Shown in pieces: positions 50,201 through 55,515 of a DNA stretch of 64,000 nucleotides. The DNA is from Paraescarpia echinospica (taxonomy: Eukaryota > Annelida > Polychaeta > Sabellida > Siboglinidae). The notes beneath the pieces are model-generated. The model worked only from the letters and a program-made list of their open reading frames with translations, had not been told where the DNA came from and did no database searches. The stretch lies in contig CM034532.1 of assembly GCA_020002185.1 (NCBI GenBank), positions 32,888,820 through 32,952,819 on the forward strand, in the 5' to 3' direction. Within the stretch, counting starts at the first letter, position 1; each line of letters begins with the position of its first letter. Position numbers and translations under genes: made by a program.

Positions 50201-51494
50201 CAAAAGCATAGATAAAAACAAGTGGTGCACTACATACGTAAGTTTGTGGCTTTAGAGGATGTGGACCCCATTCAAGGGTTGCATTTCCCTAATGGCTGGC
50301 ATGGCAACACACAGGAAAGCTGGAATGATGGCGTGATGTGTAGAACAGAAGATGGTGGTAGTCTGTTCCATATGGATACTGCTCTGGGGTAGAATGCATA
50401 TTGATACGCATTGATGGTTGGAATTATTGCGTTGGTGTATTTAAGTGGATGGTCAATTCTGTTGGAGATATGCGTGGCGTGCTGAAAACATGACGGAGGG
50501 CTGATGTTAACCATGTGGTAATGGATTTTGTAAAACATTGATGCTTGTTGAATGAGGCGACGTGCATGGAGCGAATCCCAGTTGAGTTTGTTTATGAGCG
50601 GTTTAATAATATACATGTGTTTCTTTTCAGTAGTCGGAGAAGATGAATCTTGCAGCATTTCTTTGGATTTGTTGTATGCGGTTAATTTCAGTTGCTGTGT
50701 TGTGATTCCAGAGTTCAATGGCATATTCAATTTGTTGTCGGACAAGGGTTTGGTAAGCTTTTTTTTCTCATTTTGTGAGCAAGGTGACAGTCAGTGTTCT
50801 TCTTAAGAGTCCAAGTGTGTGGCTGGCTTTGGTTGTTCCATCTTAGGTCATGTGATATTGTGACTCCAAGGTAGGCATGCTTCTGAATATGGTTTGGTGA
50901 TTTTCCCAGTAATGAATATTGATATATTTCATATATTTCTTCTGCCGTGGAATCGCGCAATCTATACAGGGACCCTTTATGGCTTTAATGTTAAAGGCAT
51001 TTTAATTATAAATTGCCTCTTCACTATCAGCACATGAAGTCTTGACACTGTCTTTATACGACCATCATAATTCATATTTTATTCCAACAATGTCAATGAC
51101 TGAATGAGTGAATTACGCATTTTTGTAGGATACACAAATCGGAGCTAGCACGTCAACCACACCGAGGATGTGTTATAATGTGTATTTGTTTCGAATCGAG
51201 GTTCACCGGTGTAAAATGCAACTGCCAACATTCCCGGGGGCGTGGCTCACTGTCGTAACAACACTTCCTGTATCTGATAAGCCATGACACGACACAAACA
51301 GTGAAAGACGGGAGTTTGAATTGTTCGAACGAAGCTCGGCATAATCGAGAAAACTTGAGTTAGCATTCAAATGAATGTCGCTTGCAACTTACTGGGTGGT
51401 AACGTCACATATGAAAATCGCTTCCAGCAAAGTCCGAAAGGTTTGAGGCACTTACCCAAAAGTAATCCGCGAAAGACAGCATTTCCGACTCCAT
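5211..51494 (-). CDS. FCHO: FCHO1/2-like F-BAR and mu-homology endocytic protein (25 coding exons)
   Basis: FCHO proteins bind PI(4,5)P2 membranes through an F-BAR dimer, activate AP2 through the linker and recruit Eps15 and other adaptors through a mu-homology domain (MHD), seeding clathrin-coated pits. I joined 25 exons from GT/AG sites with phase kept at every junction: 2673 coding nt, 890 codons plus TGA, close to human FCHO1 (889) and FCHO2 (810). Residues about 1-270 are the F-BAR ([24 protein letters not shown]); 306-326 are Lys-rich; 360-418 hold [21 protein letters not shown], the linker motif conserved in FCHO2; about 618-890 are the MHD, ending [11 protein letters not shown] and SLIKKRF. 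The sequence does not tell FCHO1 from FCHO2; invertebrates usually have one gene. Introns are rich in minisatellites and transposons; no stop or frameshift was found in the joined frame. Confidence 0.96.
5450..5679 (-). CDS. FCHO: FCHO coding exon 24 (mu-homology domain)
   Basis: Residues 801-878, [17 protein letters not shown] then [20 protein letters not shown] and [19 protein letters not shown]. The acceptor at GGTACAG restores the conserved W-x-AE motif that the nearer CTGCAG would break. Donor GTACAG. Reading through the donor adds only VYN before a stop at 5433. Confidence 0.94.
6196..6401 (-). CDS. FCHO: FCHO coding exon 23 (mu-homology domain)
   Basis: Residues 733-801, [20 protein letters not shown] then LNYKFN and [14 protein letters not shown]. 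These are hallmark FCHO MHD motifs. Acceptor TTGCAG, donor GTGAGC, ends in phase 2 (Trp codon). Confidence 0.95.
6708..6826. repeat. 31-bp tandem repeat, 4 copies
   Basis: Four near-identical units around ACAATGAACACATGCTGTTC lie in FCHO intron 22, far from any exon edge, unlike the five junction-anchored arrays. Confidence 0.9.
7590..7709 (-). CDS. FCHO: FCHO coding exon 22 (mu-homology domain)
   Basis: Residues 693-732, [20 protein letters not shown] then [13 protein letters not shown], which matches the AASYYNVDVLKYQV motif. Acceptor ATTCAG was chosen by phase; another CAG lies 7 nt inside. Donor GTTGGT. Confidence 0.9.
8462..10067. repeat. 65-bp minisatellite, about 24 units, anchored on the exon 21 donor
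   Basis: Units of 65 bp, mostly over 90 percent alike, fill FCHO intron 21. On the gene's strand each unit holds ATAGAGTATGTAC followed by CTCAGTTTCTCACAAG. Exon 21 ends ATAGAGTAT/GTATACAC and is followed by AGTTTCTCACAAG, so the junction is itself the first unit and each later unit copies about 9 exon bases plus the GT donor. Variants include T/C at the TGAGA/CGAGA site and GA-count changes. No protein is encoded; short open frames on the + strand are artefacts. Confidence 0.95.
10068..10227 (-). CDS. FCHO: FCHO coding exon 21 (mu-homology domain; donor abuts the 65-bp array)
   Basis: Residues 639-692, [20 protein letters not shown] then [14 protein letters not shown], core MHD strands. Acceptor TTTGCAG; donor GAGTAT/GTATAC at 10067. 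The minisatellite begins at this donor. Confidence 0.94.
10228..11613 (-). other. FCHO: FCHO intron 20
   Basis: AT-rich sequence between exons 20 and 21. I see no gene, tandem array or recognisable mobile element in it. Confidence 0.6.
11614..11840 (-). CDS. FCHO: FCHO coding exon 20 (start of the mu-homology domain)
   Basis: Residues 564-639. [12 protein letters not shown] then [20 protein letters not shown] is the conserved entry into the MHD. Acceptor TGTAG, donor GTGAGT, ends in phase 2 (K codon). Confidence 0.94.
12331..13225 (+). CDS. Possible tiny three-exon gene inside an FCHO intron, antisense to it
   Basis: Exon 12331-12345 codes MSDFE and is followed by GTGAGT; exon 12427-12474 (acceptor AATGCAG, donor GTAACT) codes [16 protein letters not shown]; exon 13169-13225 (acceptor TTTATTTGCAG) codes [18 protein letters not shown] and ends in TGA. 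All junctions are phase 0, giving 39 residues. The start lies in a good context (TCAACATGT). An AATAAA at 13597 could end the transcript. I do not recognise the peptide. A donor-like GGTAATTG overlaps the end, so a longer gene with further exons is possible, and three chance splice pairs cannot be excluded. Confidence 0.35.
13238..13560. repeat. Diverged tandem duplication, two units of about 160 bp
   Basis: The unit at 13238-13397 and the one at 13398-13560 share AACAGTGC-ATTAA-TGGACAAT, then GTGTCTGACTTT, GTACATCACTAT and GTTTCAAATGGAT in the same order. The copies differ by many substitutions and small gaps, so the duplication is old. It lies just after the putative small gene. Confidence 0.8.
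13600..15200. other. FCHO: Non-coding part of FCHO intron 19
   Basis: AT-rich sequence with no supported exon, array or transposon. Short open frames (for example 14899-15087) have no recognisable features or splice context. Confidence 0.5.
15202..15440. repeat. 35/36-bp minisatellite, 6 intronic units plus exon copy, anchored on the exon 19 donor
   Basis: On the gene's strand the unit reads CCCAGGACAAACTTCCCT then GTTAGTATATCATC. The exon 19 end is the first copy; six more follow in the intron at about 15380, 15344, 15309, 15273, 15238 and 15203. Each holds the exon tail and, in three cases, an intact GTTAGTATAT donor; the others have GGTAGTATAT. Confidence 0.93.
15421..15560 (-). CDS. FCHO: FCHO coding exon 19 (its donor copied in an array)
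   Basis: Residues 517-563, [20 protein letters not shown] then [15 protein letters not shown], a proline-rich linker. Acceptor TTTCAG; donor GTTAGT at 15420. The last 20 nt or so and the donor recur six times in the adjacent intron. Confidence 0.86.
15624..16058. mobile_element. Short hAT-like non-autonomous element with target duplication
   Basis: The direct repeat GTCCACAGCA lies at 15614-15623 and 16059-16068. The segment between begins CAGTTCAGGG and ends CCCAACCTG, weak inverted ends. The inside is full of GTACTTG and CAAGTAC motifs, as in hAT-type miniature elements. hAT elements make 8-bp duplications; here 8 to 10 bp fit because of shared CA. It sits in FCHO intron 18. Confidence 0.65.
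16493..16665 (-). CDS. FCHO: FCHO coding exon 18 (linker)
   Basis: Residues 459-517, [20 protein letters not shown] then Gly/Ser/Thr-rich to STPTPG. The DLLGLDLFG segment aligns with DLLAWDPLFG of FCHO2. Acceptor TTTTCAG, donor GTACTT, phase 1. Confidence 0.88.
16666..18064 (-). other. FCHO: FCHO intron 17
   Basis: AT-rich intron between exons 17 and 18. I see no repeat array, transposon or other gene in it. Confidence 0.6.
18065..18186 (-). CDS. FCHO: FCHO coding exon 17 (linker)
   Basis: Residues 419-459, including [20 protein letters not shown] then VSVSETLK. The donor GTAAGT is ideal and the phase 2 end fits exon 18. The acceptor (ATCACAG) is weak and chosen by phase; the sequence is low in conserved residues, so the 5' edge is less sure. 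Confidence 0.72.
18905..18913. repeat. Left 9-bp target-site duplication of the Mutator-like element
   Basis: CAAGTAGAT here is repeated exactly at 23849-23857. The related copy C has the single unbroken site GGTCAAGTTGATTAGC, which supports insertion here. Confidence 0.85.
19924..19956. repeat. GT/GC dinucleotide microsatellite
   Basis: Alternating (GT)n with GC interruptions, inside the Mutator-like element. Confidence 0.9.
20601..20745 (+). CDS. PHD-like zinc finger exon of the Mutator-like element
   Basis: ATG at 20601, 48 codons, then a GTAATA donor after GAAG. The spacing CVEC-x12-CESC-x3-CHIRC with a Trp before the third pair is that of a PHD-like finger, often found on transposon proteins, perhaps for chromatin binding. 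A TATAAATAA lies at 20551, 50 bp upstream, so this may be the element's first coding exon. How it joins the transposase region is not clear. Confidence 0.6.
21700..22136 (+). CDS. Ser/Arg/Pro-rich region of the element protein
   Basis: The frame reads repeats of the form [19 protein letters not shown] and then [18 protein letters not shown] before ending in TAG at 22134. The next frame, starting at [20 protein letters not shown], continues into the transposase, so an intron or a frameshift lies near 22080-22130. The Gly/Asp-rich frame on the opposite strand is a shadow of this repetitive DNA. Function unknown; possibly an SR-like flexible linker. Confidence 0.45.
22150..22930 (+). pseudogene. 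MULE transposase, broken
   Basis: The frame from about 22150 reads [20 protein letters not shown] then [43 protein letters not shown] and [13 protein letters not shown]. These are typical MULE transposase motifs: the second catalytic Asp in DFE, the C-x-H pair, and the late Glu in LEGWH. A stop follows LNAR at 22724. The usual C-terminus continues in another frame from 22721 ([10 protein letters not shown] to RLYGPRV, stop 22930), with about a dozen family residues missing. This suggests a deletion plus frameshift; an intron is less likely as no splice site fits. Confidence 0.75.
23470..23506. repeat. TA microsatellite
   Basis: A run of (TA)n inside the right part of the Mutator-like element. 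Confidence 0.9.
23849..23857. repeat. Right 9-bp target-site duplication of the Mutator-like element
   Basis: CAAGTAGAT, identical to 18905-18913. Confidence 0.85.
24075..24215 (+). pseudogene. Non-LTR reverse transcriptase fragment in repeat copy A
   Basis: The frame reads [17 protein letters not shown], the conserved early palm block of non-LTR reverse transcriptases, then [11 protein letters not shown], where it loses similarity. The same fragment recurs at 28310-28590 and, cut shorter, near 26165-26232. It is a captured or nested piece, not a working gene. Confidence 0.75.
24318..27204 (+). mobile_element. GGGCCAAGTGGCCC-family repeat, copy B (5'-truncated)
   Basis: It begins within the family at GGCTGACCAAATGAGTGATA and ends with the hairpin-like AGTCCCTTGGACC-TTCGG-CCAAAGGACT. 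The segment 25020-25800 is close to base-for-base the same as 34930-35910 of copy E apart from small gaps. No long open frame. It joins copy C directly. Confidence 0.8.
27205..29539 (+). mobile_element. GGGCCAAGTGGCCC-family repeat, copy C
   Basis: It starts at the junction GGACTAAAAATGGGCC with copy B and ends in the same CCAAAGGACTA terminus, where copy D starts. It contains the RT fragment at 28310-28590. Shorter than copy E because of internal differences. Confidence 0.8.
28310..28590 (+). pseudogene. Non-LTR reverse transcriptase fragment with YADD motif
   Basis: The frame reads [18 protein letters not shown], then after an in-frame TAA near 28458 it goes on to VEVRQGENL and YVLLYADDT, the catalytic YADD block. 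The region between the two blocks is shorter than in intact enzymes. It is a decayed fragment of a jockey/CR1-like retrotransposon. Confidence 0.75.
29540..29650 (+). mobile_element. GGGCCAAGTGGCCC-family repeat, copy D (short fragment)
   Basis: It begins AAAAATGGGCCAAGAGGC at the end of copy C, then jumps to the TTGTGTGTTTGTAATTATTAATG part also seen in copy F, and fades after about 110 bp. Confidence 0.7.
29651..30328 (-). other. FCHO: Right end of FCHO intron 16
   Basis: AT-rich sequence with a 23-bp direct duplication (CACAGAGATGGTGGAACAGACC at 30146-30189, two copies). No gene seen. Confidence 0.6.
30329..30453 (-). CDS. FCHO: FCHO coding exon 16
   Basis: Residues 377-418, [19 protein letters not shown] then [18 protein letters not shown]. 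It matches the RIEIKP and LSP motifs of FCHO2. Donor GTGAGC; GTAGTG three bases earlier is an alternative that drops one Val. Confidence 0.92.
30661..30711 (-). CDS. FCHO: FCHO coding exon 15
   Basis: Residues 360-377, [26 protein letters not shown] is the conserved linker motif bridging to exon 16. Acceptor TTTTACAG, donor GTAATA, phase 1. Confidence 0.93.
30954..31020 (-). CDS. FCHO: FCHO coding exon 14
   Basis: Residues 338-360, [20 protein letters not shown] then [13 protein letters not shown] is the conserved DVDEEGYSIKP motif of the linker. Acceptor TTGCAG, donor GTATCC, phase 1. Confidence 0.93.
31406..31439 (-). CDS. FCHO: FCHO coding exon 13 (short, Gly/Ser)
   Basis: Residues 326-337, [12 protein letters not shown]; low-complexity linker of 34 nt. 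The phases fit exons 12 and 14, and acceptor TTGCAG and donor GTCAG are good. It could be skipped only with a frameshift. Confidence 0.8.
31854..31914 (-). CDS. FCHO: FCHO coding exon 12 (polybasic)
   Basis: Residues 306-326, [19 protein letters not shown]. It sits where family members have a KRK-type basic patch in the AP2-activator linker. Acceptor TTGCAG, donor GTACTA, ends in phase 2. Confidence 0.88.
32325..32580. repeat. Degenerate CACTAGTCAGCATAA tandem repeat
   Basis: About ten imperfect units of roughly 20-25 bp built on ACTAGTCAGCATAAACATGT and its GGGCATG variants, in FCHO intron 11. It is away from exon edges. Confidence 0.75.
32815..32928 (-). CDS. FCHO: FCHO coding exon 11 (linker)
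   Basis: Residues 268-306, [17 protein letters not shown] then a Lys/Glu/Pro stretch. It aligns with the GLIEFEE start of the FCHO2 linker. Acceptor ATGCAG, donor GTTGGG, phase 1 at the end. Confidence 0.9.
33505..33601 (-). CDS. FCHO: FCHO coding exon 10
   Basis: Residues 236-268, [20 protein letters not shown] then [12 protein letters not shown], matching the QVHEEF end of the F-BAR. Acceptor CTTCAG, donor GTAATG, ends in phase 1. Confidence 0.93.
34214..37007 (+). mobile_element. GGGCCAAGTGGCCC-family repeat, copy E (full length, 2.8 kb)
   Basis: It runs from AAAAATGGGCCAAGTGGCCC to CCAAAGGACTAAAAA with unrelated flanks in FCHO intron 9, so it shows the family's two ends. The 5' end has the palindrome GGGCCAAGTGGCCC and AGTCCTCTGGACT; the 3' end has a predicted stem AGTCCCTTGG/CCAAAGGACT with the loop ACCTTCGG. 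No long inverted repeats or open frame; a non-autonomous element of uncertain class. End structure recalls Helitron-like elements, but no TC/CTRR ends or Rep-helicase are seen. Confidence 0.8.
37447..37545 (-). CDS. FCHO: FCHO coding exon 9
   Basis: Residues 203-235, [20 protein letters not shown] then [13 protein letters not shown], last long F-BAR helix. Acceptor TTCTAAG, donor GTAAAC, phase 0. Confidence 0.93.
37917..37996 (-). CDS. FCHO: FCHO coding exon 8
   Basis: Residues 176-202, [18 protein letters not shown] then [12 protein letters not shown] helix. Acceptor CCACAG, donor GTAGGC, ends in phase 0. Confidence 0.92.
38354..38378 (-). CDS. FCHO: FCHO coding exon 7 (25-nt micro-exon)
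   Basis: Residues 168-176, AETKYKKS plus one base. Only 25 nt, but acceptor TTGCAG, donor GTAAGT and phase fit, and the residues align with the KAxxxYK segment of the family. Confidence 0.88.
38602..38682 (-). CDS. FCHO: FCHO coding exon 6
   Basis: Residues 141-167, [19 protein letters not shown] then VAQKEIEK, matching the conserved Y-x-x-C-x-E-x-ERLK-x-EG stretch of FCHO F-BARs. Acceptor GCTAG, donor GTATTG, phase 0. Confidence 0.93.
39038..39109 (-). CDS. FCHO: FCHO coding exon 5
   Basis: Residues 117-140, [20 protein letters not shown] then ALHK, F-BAR helix. Acceptor TTTTCAG, donor GTCAGT, phase 0 at both ends. Confidence 0.93.
39402..39543 (-). CDS. FCHO: FCHO coding exon 4 (its acceptor copied in an array)
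   Basis: Residues 69-116: [20 protein letters not shown] then helix to EQHKKHKA. The acceptor TGTTGCAG at 39544-39551 keeps phase; starting at the later CAG (39522-39524) would lose the conserved FxPxW segment. The acceptor and first 30 or so nt recur in the array just upstream. Confidence 0.92.
39513..39925. repeat. 57-bp minisatellite, 7 intronic units plus exon copy, anchored on the exon 4 acceptor
   Basis: On the gene's strand each unit holds ATGTTGCAG, then the first exon bases (GGTCCATTCTGGCAGGTCCT), then CAAGTGACCTAGTGTCCTCTC. Exon 4 is the last copy. Upstream units lie at about 39570, 39627, 39680, 39734, 39792, 39850 and 39905. The array is cut at its far end by an inverted-repeat element. 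Confidence 0.93.
39926..40870. mobile_element. 945-bp DNA element with inverted ends of about 90 bp
   Basis: The left end TGGTTGGCAAGAGTTCCC at 39926 and the right end GGGAACTCTTGCCAACCA at 40853-40870 are inverted copies; the match continues inward through GCCATTGTTCCATGAATCTG and the TTGTCGATGAAATAGC segment. No clear target duplication (AA at both sides). A 130-codon open frame at 40078-40470 has no recognisable domain. Confidence 0.8.
42569..42643 (-). CDS. FCHO: FCHO coding exon 3
   Basis: Residues 44-69, including [19 protein letters not shown], matching the second F-BAR helix. Acceptor GTTTCAG, donor GTAAGT, ends in phase 2. Confidence 0.93.
42890..42981 (-). CDS. FCHO: FCHO coding exon 2
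   Basis: Residues 14-44 of the [21 protein letters not shown] is plainly FCHO. Acceptor TTTCAG, donor GTTTG, ends in phase 2 within an Arg codon. Confidence 0.93.
42982..49710 (-). other. FCHO: Larger part of FCHO intron 1
   Basis: AT-rich sequence of 6.7 kb. It contains repeat copy F (47775 on) and diverged repeats near 44800-45000 and 48900-49200 that recur at 60160-60545. No supported exon; open frames such as 43239-43454 lack splice context or known motifs. Confidence 0.5.
47775..48470 (+). mobile_element. GGGCCAAGTGGCCC-family repeat, copy F (fragments)
   Basis: Fragment 47775-47910 has the 5' end AAAAATGGGCCAAGAGGCCC and the GGTGAATCATAGTTACAGAT block; 48380-48470 has the TTTGACACAGCTTAAAACCT and CAGTTTAACAGGGATCTA block. 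What lies between is unlike other copies. Confidence 0.65.
49711..50985. mobile_element. Palindromic inverted-repeat element split by a retrotransposon fragment
   Basis: The left end CACTGTATAGATTGCGC (49719-49735) is inverted at 50951-50970. A second pair continues it: CGGCCGACACTTGGCG to GGCGATATGTTTGCG (49758-49823) matches the inverse of 49990-50070. Removing 50074-50940 would restore one palindrome of about 410 bp, so that segment is an insertion. Confidence 0.7.
50272..50960 (-). pseudogene. Non-LTR retrotransposon C-terminal fragment
   Basis: The - strand frames read [13 protein letters not shown] (50960 side) and then [33 protein letters not shown] and [17 protein letters not shown]. 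These are the thumb and C-terminal motifs that follow the reverse transcriptase in jockey/CR1-type elements. Two frames are needed, so it is broken. Confidence 0.8.
51456..51494 (-). CDS. FCHO: FCHO coding exon 1 (start codon)
   Basis: Thirteen codons, [13 protein letters not shown], then a GTAAGT donor. Joined in phase 0 to exon 2 it gives FW-GEKNNGF, the usual N-terminus of FCHO F-BAR domains. A second in-frame Met is codon 5. Residues 1-13. Confidence 0.85.
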
Positions 51495-51510
51495 CGCGTC
51501 CACAACACAT

Positions 51511-51549
51511 CAAGATGGCGAAATTTATTTATATACGCTGCGCATGCGC
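51511..51549 (-). promoter_or_regulatory. FCHO: FCHO promoter motifs (YY1, TATA, NRF1)
   Basis: Reading toward the gene: the perfect palindrome GCGCATGCGC (51540-51549), an NRF1 site; TATATAAATA (51526-51535); CGCCATCTTG (51511-51520), a YY1 core; then the start codon at 51494. The surroundings (51120-51660) are richer in CpG than the rest. The motif set suits a widely expressed gene. With the TATA so near, the 5' UTR may be very short. Factor binding is inferred. Confidence 0.55.
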
Positions 51550-54500
51550 CATGCTTATTAAGGCAAAGTAATCTGCAGGCAACTTCAGAGTAGCTGACAA
51601 GGCAAATTTCTCGCGTCACGTTCGAGGCCCGTTTATGCAAATATGAATTTATCCTGGCGTTAGGATAATTTACAATGTTTGTTTCATGGACATAATATAA
51701 GTTTGACTTTGGGAGTTAATTAAACAAGAAACATTCAACAGCAATATAAATTACAAAACGACCGCTAGAAAAAATTACACAATTATGTGACAATATCACT
51801 TATATTAATAATAATATTATATATTACACAGTATGACTGTTATTACACAAGTATCATGACAATATGTCATTTCAGGCATACTGTTTAATAAAAAGTTACT
51901 TTTTTCTGTAAACACTTCATTCGCATACACTGCAAGCGTTGAGACAAATCTACATGTTTTCTAATAATTTATTAATTAAATTGATGTAGTGGCACAAAAC
52001 AAATTGCTAAATGGGCCAATCCCCCCATCCATAAATACATTGGGAAACTTAATCAATAAAATCAGGCAAAAGAGGAGTCTTAAATTATTTATTCAAAGAG
52101 CAAAACAAAAGCTAAGAAAAAATGCATTACCACCTTGTTAAAGTGACCGAACCATGGAATGGTCTACCTGAATCAAGCTAGATTTATAAACTCGTTTTAA
52201 AATCGTCTAGTAAAATTCTGGTCTACCCAGGCGATATTATACTATTATGAAGCGTCACCAACACTAACAATACTGGAACTTAGAACTATGAACTGTTAAT
52301 ATGATTCTGAAGAAAATCTTATCTTTGAGGTACCAATTAAGTAGATTCTGCGATCAGAATCGAACTAAGATATCTTAAGGTGTACAAAACATGACAATAT
52401 CCCTGTTAAAAGTCCAAACTAGAGCAAATTATATATCGATGGATACCCTAACAATGATATTTTACTCGCTGGTAGACCTGTTCAATCGATTGACCATCTA
52501 GACTTTTCTGGGATGTATTCAGCCAAGCTGCAATTAATGTGCAGACTATTTGTACACAAGTACTCATTCATACAGCTGAGTGAACTGGAGCAACACAGAG
52601 TGAACAAACTTGCCCAAGGTTCGACACGGCAGCACAGGATTCGAACCTGAGTTCTCTTGATTGGGAGCCTGTTGCTCTAGCGCCCCACATTAATTATGCA
52701 GTAATTATGTCATTATACCAGAACTATGTTAAAGAAATTCCTCCACTTTTGTCCATAGGTCAGATAGGTGAAATCCTCCCACCTAAATCATTTCTGATGT
52801 CCAGTGTTTTTCAAGAAGCTTATAGCATACACATGTGATATCCTTATGGGAAAGTTAGCTTTGGAGTAATTTTTGATGGTTTAAAACAAGGCAGTCTGTT
52901 CATTGTTTTTTTTTAAATTGTCAATATTATTCTTAAGACTAGAACTCTGTTGAAGGTTTATTGCCTACCAAGTTGTCTAGTAAGCCCGTAACAGTGTTCG
53001 CGATTTGAAAGTTCAACTTGTAAACAAAATTTAATGTGTCAAAACAAGCTATATTGGTAGCATTGCGGAGGTTAACAGCAATACACTTTGATGTTCAACA
53101 AGTTCGCATTTTTCCATGTCTATCACAACCAATTCAGCAGACCTTCCTGGATACGTAAATTACTGGCTGATTCTGGGTAGCAGAACAGACAGCCTAGTTT
53201 TAACACAACTAGCCTGATTAACAAAATGTGGGGTTAGAGATCAATAGTAGTCCATTTCATCAACACAAATCATACATTATGGGACACACTACTGGAGTTA
53301 TTATGCAAAATACTGTACATAATGACTAAAAATGTTCAAGTTATGCGAAATGACTGATTATAGAGTGCTGTAATAGATACAACATTTTGCCCTGAAATTC
53401 TTCACATGATAGTGACTGTTCAAATGGGATTAGCTTAGGACAGATAAGTGCAGACTGAAAGTAAGATGGGGAGGATGGTGCTGTTGAAAATTTGTTGCCG
53501 CCATGCTATGTAACTTCCGCTTTTCAGCTTCCCCAACGTCTCGGCTAGCTATGTAATTTGTAAAAATGTCCATTTGGTGCATTGTATAGCATTATAATAG
53601 TTGTTCATGCATATAAAAGCCTAACTCAGCTTCTGAATTGAAGGGAATACAAGATATTAATAAGCCAGCACATTCGTATAAAGGCTGAACATAACCAATG
53701 TCACAGCTCAGCACTTATTGGTCAAACCTCTTGCCCTGAGCAAGATGTCAGTTTCTAGGATATCAGACATTTTATTGGAATCTTCCACTTCGAGATCGCA
53801 TTCCGAGTTAACCATGTACATGAAAATGTCGATTGTAGCTGCAAATGATTAGTTTGTATTAACTTTGTTAGGTCCATAACACCAATAAGTTGTCTTTTGT
53901 TTCCTCTTAAAAGTAAATTGTTTGGTTTCCTGCATGAAACAGACAATTTGGTATCAATGATTCCAAGACAACAGTCAGCAGTGTTTACCTGCCACATATT
54001 ATAAACAAGCAACGTCATATCAGTCTTTTTGCTCAAGTCCCTTTATTCTGATTAGATACATAGAAATGAAAGTAGCGGTAATGTTCTTTCCCACGAATCA
54101 CCATCTTTCACTGCCGAGCTCCCTCGACACACCTTGCACTACGCATCAACATTCAGTGACACACTCGACTCATCCAAAGCGACACAAGTGTATCAACTGC
54201 ATAATAATAGTCAACAGGTGAGCAGTTAACCATGTTAATGATACGCAACCATTGCTCATCTGTACGCACGTCTCGAAAAACAACAACACTATATTTATTT
54301 ACTCGTGTGCGTATGAACCAACTCAGGTATCATTAAAAAATTCGGCTGCGATCTGTACATGTTTCCCAATCATGTGCCTCCCGTTATACAGCCGCACCAA
54401 CCTGCATTGAGCACGCAGTGGAAGGCTGGCAAAGTAGTTGCATGCATATGTCAGACTACAAAACGATTCCTCCAACCAAGAGCAAATACACGATAAAAAC

Positions 54501-55386
54501 CGTCACAAAATAGAACTCCGTGTGAAATACTACTCTCTGGACAACGAACAAGTATGTGTCAACTGCACTGACAATGTGATCGCTGATGAAATAACATGAC
54601 CAGGACAAATATTAGTGATGCTACTATACTCGCATCATAGGACAGAGAAGCAGTGCTAAAACGAAGAAACAACCCAAAATGGCACCAACATAAACTAGTA
54701 GAATCATGCTGGGTGCTTCAGATAAACACAGCTTTGTGCAGATTTGCAGTGGGCTTAATTTAATCCACTTTATCTGGAAAAAATTCCGTGCTGCAACTCC
54801 AGAGGCAACACACAGAGTATCAAATTGTCAGAATTGCACCATTGGGAATTGCACTCGGTGACAATGCTGTGGTAAAAAGCGGCAGACATCTGTAGCAGAC
54901 ATCAGATAACTGGATAACTACCACCGCTAGATGCCAATTAATGTGGATCACACAGTAGCATTCACAACAGCCAGGACCATTTTCTAAATAATTATGAACA
55001 TCTTTCACCTGATGGACCACAAACAAACCAAATAAATGTTCACACGCCGTTTTTATTTCTCTAATCATCTCCCATAAATATTTACTTCATTTTTCAACTG
55101 ACGCATTGTGGTGCAGATTAAAAGGTTTGTACTTAACAAGTCTAACTCGGGATGACCTTAAAATGCATACACTTGTGGAACGGCACAACCATAAATAAGA
55201 TGACCACCATGAGAATTGTCACACAACGGTAGTGAGAACATCGTGTGTAAATACAGTGTATAAATCTAGAATCAATTTCAACTGCAAAGTAGTTGACATA
55301 ATCCGGCATCACAGTAACCGGATGGTAAGTGTCGAGTGTTCTATTTGTCAGTCCTACAGCATCAGCAATATGCTGCCGACTCAGCC
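51550..55386. other. Region between FCHO promoter and CARM1 stop
   Basis: It must contain the CARM1 3' UTR (- strand AATAAA candidates at TTTATT near 55052 and 54043) and the FCHO upstream region. Apart from the SINE I see no gene or repeat array. Confidence 0.5.
52530..52690 (-). mobile_element. tRNA-derived SINE
   Basis: On the - strand a perfect B box GGTTCGAATCC (52637-52647) lies 20-30 nt after an A-box-like TAGAGCAACAGG (52668-52679). It is followed by CCTTGGGCAAGTTTGTTCAC and CAGTTCACTCAGCTGTATGA, which resembles the conserved central domain seen in marine-invertebrate tRNA SINEs. It is not a real tRNA: the arms do not close. Confidence 0.7.
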
Positions 55387-55515
55387 TCACGACACGTTCT
55401 TGTAGCTAGTGATGCTGTTGAGGCCTTGTGAGGGAATCGCCATGTTGCCGGGCACCACGTAGTCACCAATCATGAACTGGTTGCTTACTGGGAAGGCGTT
55501 GGCGGCTGCAGCTTG
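55387..55515 (-). CDS. CARM1: CARM1 last coding exon
   Basis: [20 protein letters not shown] then SITSYKNVS and [11 protein letters not shown] aligns with the VNSQFTMG end of CARM1. Acceptor TGTTTCAG. Confidence 0.9.
   Translation of the reverse strand, partial: QAAAANAFPVSNQFMIGDYVVPGNMAIPSQGLNSITSYKNVS

Noticed and set aside
52600..52690. tRNA gene on the - strand
   Set aside because: A and B boxes are present but acceptor and anticodon arms do not pair; it is a SINE head.
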